In this document: positions 37,166 through 49,369 of the stretch, in pieces
How the letters are laid out: every line of letters begins with the position of its first letter
How positions within the stretch are numbered: the first letter of the stretch is position 1
DNA from: Owenia fusiformis
Taxonomy: Eukaryota > Annelida > Polychaeta > Sabellida > Oweniidae
Assembly: GCA_903813345.2 (NCBI GenBank)
Contig: CAIIXF020000008.1
Coordinates: forward strand, 3,481,341 to 3,545,340
DNA: 64,000 bases
Direction of reading: 5' to 3'
Notes under the pieces: model-generated
Seen by the model: the letters and a program-made list of their open reading frames with translations, nothing else
Told to the model about the DNA's origin: nothing
Databases searched by the model: none
Translations under genes and position numbers: made by a program

Positions 37166-39494
37166 ATGAGGAACATAGTTATCTACTCTGTGATGAGCGT
37201 GATATTGTTCAGTAATGAGGTAACAGGATACACAAGCGGTGCACCAGCGTCTCAGTGTACAATGATGACGCCGGGACATTACCCATCGACTTCTAATGAC
37301 ATTTCTGGTACACCTTATACGATTACTCCCTCAAGTTCGACATACACTCCAGGGGCATCTATGACCATTACATTAGCTGGATCGCAAACATACAAAGGAT
37401 TCTTCATTCAGGCGAGGGCACCAGGCTCCGACACACCTCTGGGAACATTCTCCAACCCATCGACCAGTACAAAACTTCAGACTTGCCCTGGAGGGACCAA
37501 CAATGCTGTTACACATTCAGATGGAACGACGAAGTCTACTAGCACAATGACGTGGGCTGCTCCTGGGGATCTTACTGGAGATGTGCAGTTTATGTAAGTT
37601 GAAGTGGATCGCATAGTCTCGTGTATTTTGAATGGGATTCCATTGCCCTTTGTATTACTTGAATCATATTGAGATTCATTTAATTTTAACTATGGCAAAT
37701 AGCTTGTTAGATATTTTCTTTTGAGATATGTCTACATATTGTAGATTGATATAATGATGATATACACCATTTCATTTCATATCAATCGTTTCTAAATGTT
37801 AAAGTAATGATTGTAGAGGTAACGATCGACAGGGGCTTGCTATAGCAATTCCAAAACAGCTGTACGATGTGATTGAAATGAGAAATTGTACAAAATATAA
37901 CCATGTGAAACATTTTCAAAATTGTAGTTGGCTATCAAAAGTTTGTTACTCCATTTAACATTGTCGCCTTGGTATCATGATTTTATTGCTATTAGCACCT
38001 AATAAGAGTTATGAGATGCTCAAATTATATATAACCTCCTAAGACTTGGAAGCCATCTTGGATTAGAATCATAAAAAAATAAAAAATAATGTTCCTCTTA
38101 AGAAGCAAAGAGAAATACCGAATTCGACGTGCTTTTAGTTGTGAGTAACTAATGGTAATTTATAAGCTGTAACTATATATTCTTCAACTGAGTACCCTTT
38201 AGAAGTGTATACTTGAACCTTAACACGCACGGTTGTGAAATTCTGGTTACGAAACGGATCAGTTTCTGTAACAAAATGACGCTGATTCAGGCGTCTTGTG
38301 AACTATATATTCATTCGCAAAGGCTTAGATTTTCTTAAACATATCATGACACACATTTGTGCCAAAAAGGTGGAGAAGATTCTGCCTACATCTCGTGAAA
38401 TCATGAAAAGAGAAAAATTGCACCATTTCGTTATCGAAACGTCTCCGTTTTTTGAAGAGTTTCACTATATGCTCAGTTGGCTCCTGAAAACATGTAACGT
38501 GGAGTCCACACACACATGGTATTCATCTGTTCAATATTGTTCGCAAATTTGTTGGACACCCAATATCTAACAAACCATAAAGCAGATCTACAGATAAACA
38601 CAAGTGTTACAAACTGTGATTGTTACATTATCTATTTGCAGAACTACATTTGTGACTCAGTATAACTCAATATGGGTTAAAGTTCCATCTGCTATCCTGA
38701 CTAGTAAGTATATGTCCTTGCAGAAATCCTCTAAGTAGACGAATAAATATAATATAATCAAATGATAATGTAATTCAAATTAATATATTAATTGATATGA
38801 GTTGGATTACAAATAATTTCTAATTTATATTTCCGTAAAATGTTCATCTGATATGTTTACAATCAAGCAGTCAATGCCTGTATATGTCATGAAGAATAAG
38901 AAAGACAATGACTCTAGGTGTAACCTTTAATTTGCTTTGCTATCACGCCTATTCAAATTGTGATTTGATACGGTAAGTTGTTCATACTGTTCATATTTGC
39001 AATCGGCGGGTTGAGAGGGGAGAATACGATTTCGAGATATAATCTTATCAAACATGTTTAATATTTAGGTTGGGCCTAGACAAGTTTCCACTTTCTGGAA
39101 ATATTAATAAACAAAATAAAAAGTCGCTAGATGGCAAAAGGGTTTTCTGACTGCTAAATACTAGGGCAAGAATTTGACGTACAGGGCAAATATATGGGTT
39201 TAGCTCCACTTTTTCAGAAAACTTCGATATTCTGTGCCAGATAGATTCTTTTAGATGCCATACTTTATCATGACACTTTGCATACTTCATATGTTTATAG
39301 AAGGTACAACAGTGGCCACTAATACAACCATTGCTCCCGCTAATAATGCTACGGAAACTACGGAGAGTATGACAGATCCTACTGGAACCACTGCTACAAC
39401 TCCAACCTCATATGGAATACAAGTTCGTCCATCTTTCCAACTAATGAGTGGAATCTTATGTGCATTTGGTGCACTGCGAATGGCAATATGTTAA
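37166..39494 (+). CDS. secreted Reeler-domain protein B with Thr-rich stalk, probably GPI-anchored (227 residues, 3 coding exons)
   Basis: Exons 37166-37593, 38642-38703 and 39301-39494; phases 2 and 1, exactly as in gene A; stop TAA. Acceptor TTCTTGCAG precedes the start exon at 37162, so a 5' untranslated exon is likely. Signal peptide MRNIVIYSVMSVILFSNEVTG, then the Reeler core: YTSGAPASQCTMMTPGHYP, YTPGASMTITLAGSQ, YKGFFIQARAPG, LQTCPGGTNN, TMTWAAPGDL and YNSIWVKVPSAIL. It differs from A by a long Thr/Ala/Asn-rich, mucin-like stalk (TTVATNTTIAPANNATETTE) with several N-glycosylation sequons. The hydrophobic end (LMSGILCAFGALRMAIC) suggests GPI attachment. Poly(A) candidate AATAAA near 39934. 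Confidence 0.87.
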
Positions 39495-41320
39495 GATGTT
39501 TAATGTCAACTTTTTAATCTGACTGTACATTCCTCAGTGTAATTAAGGACAGACTATCTAGAGTTTTACACTAAACTAAGTGACTGCGGATAATATCATG
39601 TAATAATGCTGCGAAACGCACAAAAAACATGGGTACATTACCATTTCTGCATCATTCAGTATATTTTTTAAAATATGTACCGTCTTTAAGGAAGGTACAG
39701 CTTTTATGTAGCTGCAGGTAGTGCTGTTTCTACAAAACAGATTCTGTAACTTTAATTTATCATTTTGTGTCACCCAGTAAAATTTCATCAATCTGCAGGT
39801 ACATATAACATGCAGGTTTTATCATATGCAGCTCGGATACCGAATAGTACTGTTGACCATTTGGTACTATATGTACATGTAGGGTACAATTTATTAAGCT
39901 ATTTACTTCTTCATAAACATTACAAGTTGTCAATAAAGATGGGGTCGAATGGATTTCAAAGATTTTGGAAGTCATTTTCTGACCTCGTTCTCTTTTTATT
40001 GTTTTATTGTTATTGTTTAACCGTTTGAATTAAAAACAATTGATTGTTAATATTGCAGCATGGTAAAACATTTACTTCGATTTTAAAGAAAAATATATTG
40101 AGTATATGGAGTTCTAAATTTTGGTTCAAGTTTATTTTCAATTTTCGGCGATCCAGATTTTGAAGTTTGGAAATTAATCAATATGAAAATCAATTTGTAA
40201 ACCAAATGTATCTTCTACGGGTTTTAAGAACTCAACATGTCATCGAAAAAATGAATGACGTTTAATTAACGTATGCTTTTTAAGTTCCCCCGGTACTTTC
40301 TTCTCATACTTCTGTTGAATTGACAATTAAAAAAGCCTTTAAGTGAGTCAAAACTGTGCAAAATAAATTTCTATAGATATAAATGTCTATATAACTAGGA
40401 TGGACCTGATTGATGACGGTGCGAGTCTAGAGGCACTTTGTTCAAATAATCTGCAGTTTTTCAACTGAAACGTACTTAATTTGATTTATGCGCTAGTTTA
40501 GCCTTTTACTACAGAGTTTTCAACTTGTTTCGGGCTAAGGTTAACAGCCTTTGCAGAAAGAATACTTACAGAAAGCTGTCTTGGAGAGTTAGAAAACTGA
40601 AGATTGAATAAGCGGCTTAACTCATTCGATTGTTACAAGAAGGTAAGGTTCGTACATCTACTTGAACTAAATATATTTTTGAATTATTTTGTTTCTCTAA
40701 TGCCTTGGTCACATATGCTCCGATCCATCGGCCGACGCCCGGCCGATTGAGTGTTTTGTTCAATATTGTATTCAATTTTGAACAAAATACTCAAACGGGC
40801 GGGCGCCGTAGTGAAAATCGGAGCAAATGTGACCAAGGCATTAGCAATGAATAGATAAGTAGAGAATGTAAAATTCAACACCTAGGAATAATATTAGATG
40901 AACAATTATTTTCACTTATCCCATTTGGCAGACTTATGGAACGGCCAGAATTACTGCACTAGTGATATTTTCACAAAGCTGGACAATATCCTCATTGATT
41001 GAAAAAAGGTATTGCTTCAAATTTTGCTATGTCCAATCGTTTTTGATGTTCACATCCTGCAGTTATATTTTAACTTTGTCAATTAATTTTGGAGGTCATA
41101 GAACATCTAAAAACGGTGATGATATTTTGCAAATTTAAAAGTCCTCTAGCTGAGCCAATCCTATATGGATGTTACCCGGCTGTTATTTTTTGATTTATTG
41201 TTACAAGTTTATCCGAATCTCGAGTTATAGCGGAGTTAAACAGGGGTGAGCAAAACAAAAGAAATTGATGGCATTCACATGGATATACTCTCTTTATAAG
41301 TAACTTAACACTTTGCCACA
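39495..41320. other. intergenic
   Basis: Apart from the palindromic MITE at 40700-40842, I see no gene. Frames at 39.6-40.0 kb overlap on opposite strands and have no domain. Confidence 0.4.
40700..40842. mobile_element. 143-bp palindromic MITE
   Basis: AATGCCTTGGTCACATATGC at the left and GCAAATGTGACCAAGGCATT at the right are inverted. Further in, CTCCGAT/ATCGGAG, GGGCGTCGGCC-like GC-rich blocks and TGTTTTGTTCAA/TTGAACAAAATA also pair, so the whole unit is one near-perfect hairpin. Much more GC-rich than its surroundings. Non-coding. Confidence 0.8.
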
Positions 41321-41569
41321 ATGAAGATATATTATATGATCATACACTTATTGATTTATTTTGGCTATGGTCAGGTCAATCGATTTGAGTATATGAAAGT
41401 AACTGAGGATGTATGGATGATTAATGAGGATCGTTTCGCTTTTCCACAGATAAATAATGCTACCAATGATCAGATATCATTTAGTTCTTTAGATTGTAAA
41501 ACTCAAAGTTGGGATATATTTTTGGATTTTCTGTTGTTGTCTGTTTCTCCGAAGCAACTTTTTAATTAA
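41321..41569 (+). CDS. possible small secreted-peptide frame or 5' exon (82 residues)
   Basis: Starts MKIYYMIIHLLIYFGYG, a plausible signal peptide, then VNRFEYMKVTEDVWMINEDR and NNATNDQ. No family recognised. It lies 320 bases upstream of the acyl-CoA synthetase coding exon on the same strand. It could be an upstream exon of that gene, an independent small gene or a chance frame; no strong donor in frame was found. Confidence 0.25.
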   Translation: MKIYYMIIHLLIYFGYGQVNRFEYMKVTEDVWMINEDRFAFPQINNATNDQISFSSLDCKTQSWDIFLDFLLLSVSPKQLFN

Positions 41570-41890
41570 CATACATATTAATCGACTTAAAATTATACTG
41601 GCTTGGACAAATATGCGCGATTTGTTTTTAAAGGAATAACTCGAGATTTCGAGAAGTAAAAAAACACCCTCGAGCACTTAAAAACATTAAAAAGTCCATA
41701 AACAGTGTGCGACAAACATTCTCATACCCCATTAAAAGGTCAAAAATCAGTATGCAGAATTAACAAATGTGCACTATTCGCGAATTTACTGACTCATTAA
41801 ATGTTGTCAAAATAACAACGTTGAAATAAATCAAAACATTTTTTTTACTTTGTTTTATTCAACATTCATCGCCTTTATTTCTTTAAATAG

Positions 41891-43636
41891 ATGGAGTATA
41901 TCGAGCCCTACGATGATGATGTCAAGCCTATTAGTGAACCACTCGCGTCAAGCTACATTAATGTGATATCGGAGAAAGAGGAGCTCGACGCTGAAACGTT
42001 CTTGCAACATCTGCAAAAGCAAAAAGAGAATGACAACGATGCGTTTGTGTTCCTGGATTCGGAGGGCAACCGTCGAGATGTCCTTACGTTCAGAGGTTGG
42101 AATGAGTCTTCCCAAGATATGGCAGTGTCACTGTTGTCCATTGGTGTAAAGAGTGGTGATTTCGTTGGTATCATTTCACCAAATTGTCGTGAATTGATTA
42201 TCACCTTCGGGGCCCTCCTCCACATCAATGCAATACCAGTTTTACTAACATTTGACCTGAAGAGCGGTAAAGATGTGGCAAAGAAAATCAGAGATTGCAA
42301 TATCAAAACGGTAATGGTGGAAATGTGTGGGGATTCCAAGAAACGGGAAATTGTCGATGAGCTGTTTGGGAAGGTTTTACGAGGTGAACGTGATGAAACG
42401 ATGCCCGATCTAAAACATGTTCTAATTGTTGCCGAAAATGTACCACCGGGAGCTATCGATGTCGCCACATTAATGAAAGAAAAGTCCGAATCGGAGAGGC
42501 AAACAGTTCAAGGTTTAGCAGATTGCGTCACTAAAGATTCTCCAGTATTTGTCTTATTGACGTCTGGAAGCACGGGAGATCCTAAATATTGCCTGGTACC
42601 TCACAGGGCTCACATCAACATATCTAAGAATATCAAAGAAAGATCACGACTGACAGAGGGTAAGAGATACTTCAATGATCGTCCTTTTAGCTGGGCTGGT
42701 GGTGTGACCGCCATTTCGTCAGCATTGGTAGGACCCTGTACTGTCGTCACAATTGATGCAAGATATACGGTCGCAAAGAGTAGTGCAGAAATGGTTTTAA
42801 AGATATTGGAGCAAGAAACTATTTCTCATGCTGTTGTTCTTCCCTATCTCATGTATGACATCGACAAGTTGGAGCGTGCAAATTGTCATCTTCCGTCATG
42901 GGAATGTACATTTACCGGGGGCCAAAGAGTTGACGCTGATATGGTCGAACGATACAAAGTTAAAACAAAAACTGGTGTAATGACTATTTATGGCGCAACC
43001 GAATGCGGATTTGCAAGTAGTCTTTTCCCATTTGCTAGCTTTACAAAGCAGTATGGCACCGTCGGGTACCCTTTCCCTCACAATGAAATCAGTATTCGAG
43101 ATATCAATAGCAACGACGTTCTCCCTAGTAACACACAAGGAGAAATATGTGTCCGTGGTCCTTTGGTATTTCTTGGCTACTTAAACAACAAAGAAGCCAC
43201 ACGAGAAGCTTTACAAGAGGACGGGTGGTATCATACTGGTGACATAGGCTCTCTCACTCCATACGGTTACATTATCGTTGCTGGCAGACTGAAAGAGTTT
43301 ATAAAGCGTGGAACTACCATTTTACAACCGCTCGAAATAGAGAGAGTCCTTTTAGAACATCCAGGTATTCACCAAGTCCAAGCCGTCGGCGTTCCTGATC
43401 CTAGATTATTTGAAGAGGTCTGTGCTTGCATCCTGCCAGAATCTGGGATGACGTTAACCATAGACGACATAAAGGCCTGGTGTGATGGTTTGTATGATTC
43501 CAAAGTCAGTGCTGATGGCTTGGGAAGTAGACCAAAGTATTTCATCATCCTGGAAGAGTTCCCTCTGTTGTCGAACGGGAAAGTCGACAGAGTTACTTTA
43601 AAGATGAACGCAGCAAAGTCGTTGGGCCTCGATTGA
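41891..43636 (+). CDS. acyl-CoA synthetase, ANL superfamily (ACSF2-like), 581 residues
   Basis: Activates a carboxylic acid, probably a medium-chain fatty acid, to acyl-AMP and then acyl-CoA. Motifs: phosphate-binding LLTSGSTGDPK (residues 222-232), adenine-binding IYGATECG (366-373), DGWYHTGDIG (444-453) with the ribose-binding Asp, hinge GRLKEFIKRG (465-474), and catalytic Lys in LSNGKVDR (about 564). Full family length in one uninterrupted exon. TTTATTTCTTTAAATAG/ATGG immediately before the Met is a good acceptor, so either a 5' untranslated intron ends there or a short N-terminal exon lies upstream; ACSF2 proteins are usually mitochondrial, and no targeting peptide is visible here. RGTTILQPLEIE departs slightly from the usual GGENI-type loop. 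Better codon composition than the flanks. Poly(A) candidate near 43866. Confidence 0.9.
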   Translation: MEYIEPYDDDVKPISEPLASSYINVISEKEELDAETFLQHLQKQKENDNDAFVFLDSEGNRRDVLTFRGWNESSQDMAVSLLSIGVKSGDFVGIISPNCRELIITFGALLHINAIPVLLTFDLKSGKDVAKKIRDCNIKTVMVEMCGDSKKREIVDELFGKVLRGERDETMPDLKHVLIVAENVPPGAIDVATLMKEKSESERQTVQGLADCVTKDSPVFVLLTSGSTGDPKYCLVPHRAHINISKNIKERSRLTEGKRYFNDRPFSWAGGVTAISSALVGPCTVVTIDARYTVAKSSAEMVLKILEQETISHAVVLPYLMYDIDKLERANCHLPSWECTFTGGQRVDADMVERYKVKTKTGVMTIYGATECGFASSLFPFASFTKQYGTVGYPFPHNEISIRDINSNDVLPSNTQGEICVRGPLVFLGYLNNKEATREALQEDGWYHTGDIGSLTPYGYIIVAGRLKEFIKRGTTILQPLEIERVLLEHPGIHQVQAVGVPDPRLFEEVCACILPESGMTLTIDDIKAWCDGLYDSKVSADGLGSRPKYFIILEEFPLLSNGKVDRVTLKMNAAKSLGLD

Positions 43637-44100
43637 GATAATATCAACAACCTTCTCCAAACCATAGAGAGAATATATCAAATTCAAACCTGACGTATAC
43701 TAGAATATAATCGTGAAATTAGAATTTGTTGATATATATTTATTTAATAAGCCCACATACAAATGACGCGTGCGAGGCAAAATGAAAGGTATTTACAATA
43801 TATAAGAAATTCAATTGAACGATAATAACAATAGCCATCATTAAATAATCAAATTATATCAACTGGAATAAACCCTATATCAATTAATACTGATTAGTTT
43901 TGTGTTATAATTAAATATATGTGTAGATAAATATCAGGACGGATGGCCTGTCGTTGCAAACTTCAAAGAAAACATTAATTATATCTAGAATAGGTTTGAT
44001 TCCCAAAAATCAAGATGTTACATTTCGATAAGATTTAGAATGCGTTGAGATTGAGGTTTGATGGAGGGGTTCAAGCAGCATAGGTATTTTGCGTGCACTT

Positions 44101-44490
44101 CAGCATTCTTGCTTAAAGGTGCAATAATTAGTGCAGAGGGGTCATTCAACGATCATGGACCAGTGTCAAAATATATTTAAGTTTGGATATTTCATCAAGA
44201 CTAACATCTATTTTTATTATCTACAAAGAAACCCCCTAGATAAACATTATTTTAGCTGATATTCCTCTTGAAACATGGTGGATCTTAAAAATATAAAAGT
44301 GGAAGTCCCCTTTTTGAAGCTTTGAACTGAATTTACACTTCTTAATGCTGAAATTGATAATTTATCCATACATTTTAAGAAAATAGGTATGTCAAAGAAG
44401 ATGTTAAACCAAATGTTGCCTTGATAGCTCAGAAAAAATGAAAAAACTTTCCTATTTTCTCTACAGTCTTTATTGCCCCTTTAAATCCAA
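44101..44490. mobile_element. MITE-like element with TTAAAGG(G)GCAATAA ends
   Basis: CAGCATTCTTGCTTAAAGGT followed by GCAATAA at the left pairs with TTATTGCCCCTTTAAATCCA followed by AGATGCTG at the right (about 27 bp). The interior is about 335 bp and AT-rich, without coding capacity. Confidence 0.5.
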
Positions 44491-47400
44491 GATGCTGTTG
44501 AATGAAAACTTAGTGTTGAAAAATGAGTTGTTTTACAAAAGATGGCGTATTGGTCTTTTCCATCACTTCATCTTGCGATCTTAAATAACCATGCTTCGTT
44601 TTTTCCACAAGAAAGATACAAAGAAGAGTATAATAATCATGAATTGTTCCGATATCAGAAGCTCAAAGTACGAAAAGGGGCTTAACTTCGCGTAATCCAC
44701 TAACACTTTCCAGTTGATGAACGCGTCTAAGATTTTATAACTAAATTTTATAGGAAATCGGATCAAAATATAAAACCTACGAAAAGATCAGAAATATGAG
44801 ACAACTGTAAAATTTCAAGAATGTCATAAGCTCGAAACAACCTGATAATTATTAGATTAAAGAAAAGTGATCGAGATTACGCTGTGTCAAAAGTTTTGTA
44901 AAAACCAGGTCCCTCTACATGTAATAAGAAGAAAATGTTCATGATTCACTCAGAAGTTATATCGAGGGCTGCGAAGATCATCTGCATCACGTGTGTTGTT
45001 TCAGTACAAGTCCCAGGCCGTCCTAGGTGGAACCTCCTCTCGTAATAAGGTCTGCATTTCAAATATTGTGAACGGAAGTGAATAAATCTTGACTAACAAG
45101 AATCGTAAAGGTTCTTGTCAGAAGATGACATTACACGTAAAGATCCTATTACGTTTGCTTCGGGCACTTAGATTGCAATATCAATTAGAGATAAGAACAT
45201 TTTTGATTGTACGCAAAAATGATTGTCTTAAATATCCAGTAAATGAAGTTATTTCAGGAAACTATTACTCAGTATTACGCTCTTTCAGCAGAAAATTCCC
45301 CTAAAATTAACTGATTAATTAACTCATGGTAAATAAAATAGTTGTCATTTACAAAAGCGCTAATAATATAATAAATTTTGAAATTTCTTCACACTATTAC
45401 AATGTGGGATCACGTTGAAATCATTAAATCAAAAGTAAATTATGACATATAAGTTTCATCTGACCAACGTGCTGCTTTGAGTGTGGAAACACCCTAGATC
45501 TGTCAGTAACGATACCTTTGACTTACTCATGATATTATTTTTAGCTACTCATGAATATATGAAGTCAAATTCATAAATCATAAGATATCATCTATTTGCA
45601 GTCGATACGAATTTGACGTATGCATGTCTTTCAATTAATGTGTTAAACTAGGCCTACTGGCTATTGTATGACAATATTCTTGGGATATCAATTTCTTATC
45701 GTTTTGGAGAAACATGTTCGGTAAAATGTATTAACTGATTACTTATCTCATGTTATCAATGTACATGACTAGAATCCGTTACACAGCTCTCCTTATAGTA
45801 TATTGGCTTGTCCTCGGAAATGAGCAGTATTGTCAAGAAACAATTAAAGTCGGAAATAGGATCATGATTCCATGAAAGGAAATTGATAGGTTCAATGAAG
45901 GGTTGTGTAGAGAATAGGTGTTATCTCACGATTTTCCGTAAGTTCTAATTTGCATTGATTCATCTAAAGACAAGGCAATGTCGCACCATATGGTTCCGTG
46001 GTGTCCCTGTGTATTCTAAGCATCGACCAAATTCTATTTACACTTTTCTTGTGACTTTTAATTCGGTTCTTTGGCATGTAAAATAGTTGTCCCTAAGAAG
46101 CATTGAGAGTTCGTCGCAGTGCCAATGACACGACGCGCAAGAATTTACAAGACCTTGTTTTCGGTGGTCCCAAATCCCAAAATACACTAAAGTTAACATA
46201 TTATGTCCCTACTAATTACAAATATTTTAGGAAAGGCACGATGGACCTCATTCCGTCACCTTTTATAAACATGCATTACAGTCCCTTCAAGATTTTTTTT
46301 AGTTTACTATATCTGACTCATATATTTTTTTTTAGATAAAGACGTACTGGTGTAATTTTGTTAGATGACGTATGAATCTCAAATTCATTGAAATGGAAAA
46401 TACAAAAAAAAGAAAGCCAACTGAATTATTTGAATCAGACTGAGGGGAAGAAATATTTACCATCAGCAGAATGCCAGAATCATTATCTTCCGATCAGTCA
46501 AAGCAATGGTTCCACTTCCCGAAAGGATAGTGTTTATTGGCCATTTGTAGTAACAGCTCTCGGATACCATGACAACATTATTTGCTAGACTGACAATGAC
46601 ATTGTTCTTCATTTCTTTATTTCTTATTTTTCCACTGATGTCAACATTAGTTTCGCCAGCAATGCTAAAATAATTGGAACGATAGGAGGGGCCTCGTGTC
46701 ACAGGGACCAGGATCCCAAGTATTATTCTAATAACCATTTTCCTTTTTACATTTTGATAAATCTTGACTCCGTCATTCTAAAAATGAATTCCGCAAGTAC
46801 ATTATTCACGGCGTACAGATACAAAAAATACATTTTTATCTGAATCATATCCTGAATCACGATTGTTTTACCAGACTTTCGTCGAAAGATATGCAAAATA
46901 CGTCAAACAGCATGTATATGTTAAAAAATATTTCTGAGGTTTTTCTAGCTCTCAACACATTTATATTAATAATCTTAAATCTTTATGTTTTTACTTTTTG
47001 TTTGATTAATTCTATGAAATGTCAAATGCATGTGAAAAATAAGATTAAAACAACTTTTCTGCGGTGTACAAGCCAATGGGAACCAAAACAGAAATTTGAA
47101 TATAGGGATAATCTGATTTTATAGAGCTTATCAAAGAATCATCACAAATTTAGAGTAAAAGCGAAGTGAAGCACATGGGAAGAGTCATTTCTATACAGAA
47201 ATGAGAGCAACTCATATTGTTTGGACGTAGACGAGATGATTTTCTCAATAGGTCTATCAGAATCAATATCTTAAAGCAAAGTCTCTGATTCCAAATGAAG
47301 CAAAGTATATACCAGCTTAGTTTCACATGACTAGTGCAGCACCTTGTCGTAGAATTTGTTACAGGCGCTTGTGGTATTGGACATATATTAGTTGTCAAAC

Positions 47401-48067
47401 AAAAGGCGATTATTACATCATGAAGTAAACGATGCTTAATTGAGGTCCCCGGTGCGACAACATTAACGTAAACGGTAAGTCGTTATTACAATAAATAAAA
47501 AACAGCATAAAACAACGGTCATTTTTAAGTTTTTTAAGTTTTAATGCGATGTTTATCAGTTTTTGTTCATTATTAGTTTATATTTACTATATAGGCGATG
47601 ATTTAATGCAAAATGGATTGCCCTAAGTTGATCCTTGTCCTAGATGCTACATACACGGTGGTTTTGCCTCTTGATAGACTAGGTATACAGCCGTAGTTTA
47701 ATTGAGTGTTAAGATCCATGTTTTAGATCAATGTACATTCATGAAAAACAGACCTTTAAGGGTTATATACCACCTTTAAATATTCTCTGTATTCGGTAAA
47801 GCCAAACATGGATTTGGCTATAAGTTTTTTGATGGTGCATGGAATAGAAAATATGAACATTTGATGGAATCACTTCTGCAATGGCATCTTGTTCTTAAAT
47901 AATATTTATAAATATCAAGTGTTTACACAAGGGATCTAAAAATGAAAAATTCAGTTATTAAGACAAATTTCGAAGAAAACAATTTTACAATGTTCTTATC
48001 CTGCTTCTTACAATACAAGATTGACATGTTCTATTGTTCTACAGATTACAGTCACACCTATGGTGTT

Positions 48068-48892
48068 TAAACTGCTTCTTTATTCGGTACATTAAATATT
48101 CCATAAATACCAAATAAAACAAACAATTTACCAAACCTTTACCCAATCTATCGAATGTTTTTTTATTTTATCGAATGTAATAATCTATACAAACTTATAT
48201 TCGCTAAATAGTTTCACTTGTTCTTTGTGTTGGCATTCACATTTGATATTTATACACAGTGTACATGTATTTGTGTGATGCAGCGAATCTATTTGTTTTC
48301 CTTAACGCACGTATAATTCAATTAATTTTTTGTACATTCGGTATTTAAATTAGTTATATTCGGTAAATACCGAATGCCACATTCGATAAATTTCGTTATT
48401 TTTCGATACTTTACGAGACTTTCAGTCACGTGATATATTTGAACGATGTAGAATAGCTGCGCGGCCATTTTGCAAATCTCGAGGTCACGTGACAAAATAT
48501 CGAATAACAACGAAAGATATCGAATATTACTTTATTGCATTCGGTAAATAGCAAATTAGCTTTCGGTAAAATGCATTAACTATGTCATAGAAAATAAGCC
48601 ATTTGGTAAATATAGGCAAACTTATTTCGGTAGGGTTCATATAGAAATTCAATATTGTGCATATAATGTGTTACTTTTAAGGAATACCATTAACAATTTA
48701 CGCAAAAAACATATCATTTAGCGAATGAAAAATGTAATTTAATGCACATAGTATTAAGTGATTGGCTATTTTGAAAACTTAGTTTGCTGTAACAAACATA
48801 TAAACGTTTTTACCGAATGGAAAATGATTAAGCGAATATTAACATTTCTTACATCGAATATATTTGAATTTAATGAATAAAGAAGCAAAAAT
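48068..48892. repeat. large imperfect palindrome built from ATTCGGTAAAT/CGAATA motifs
   Basis: The outer arms TGCTTCTTTATTC (about 48071) and GAATAAAGAAGCA (about 48877) are inverted. Inside are many short ATTCGGTAAAT-like motifs, mostly on one strand in the left half and their complements in the right. Near the centre, two TCACGTGA-type sites flank TAGCTGCGCGGCC. Resembles a fold-back element. Non-coding. Confidence 0.5.
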
Positions 48893-49255
48893 AATGCCAT
48901 ACACACCCTTATTATCCATTTGTCTGTTAAACTGTCTTATTCAAATACTGCTAGAGATTATACAATATTGCTATATTGGGATGATTTTGGAACAATTTAC
49001 TTATAAATACGTTTTTAATAGATGGAACTATATAATACATCAAGACTCGAATTTTCACTTCACCTTTGATATCTCTGAAATTCTAAGAAACGTTGACATG
49101 TTTATTAGACTGGATGTCTGCACCTCGGCTTATGTTCATCCCTTTCTTGTTCTGGATTATGAAAACTAAGAAAGATAAATTATAATTGCGTTTCCAAATG
49201 ATTTATTGTTTACTTTTCTTTGTATTTCACCAATGAACCACTATTCATTTTCAAG

Positions 49256-49369
49256 ATTGTGAGAAAGCACTGTTCACGGCTTATCATGGACTAACAGAAA
49301 GTCCGTGGGTTTATATTATAAATAACTATACAGCTAACAGGATGATGGCTATGGTCTCAGGTGTTACAG
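49256..49369 (+). CDS. candidate orphan exon (38 codons, phase 1-1)
   Basis: A pyrimidine-rich tract and TTTTCAAG precede an open frame reading CEKALFTAYHGLTESPWVYI, then INNYTANRMMAMVSGVT, ending at donor GTTACAG/gtatat. The amino-acid composition (Trp, Cys, Met, His) is unlike translated AT-rich intergenic DNA. The frame would continue to a stop 20 codons later if not spliced. Family not recognised, no partner exon identified. Confidence 0.3.

Larger units (their letters stand above)
43637..49255. other. intergenic, no supported gene
   Basis: Contains two inverted-repeat elements (44101-44490 and 48068-48892). Open frames on both strands at 46.4-46.74 kb are the only protein-like patch: a minus-strand frame starting MVIRIILGILVPVTRG and an overlapping plus-strand frame. 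Neither has splice sites or domains I can defend. The rest is AT-rich and uninformative. Confidence 0.4.

Noticed and set aside
46388-46738. Overlapping plus and minus frames, one with a leader-like start
   Set aside because: Cannot decide strand, no splice sites or domain; mentioned only.
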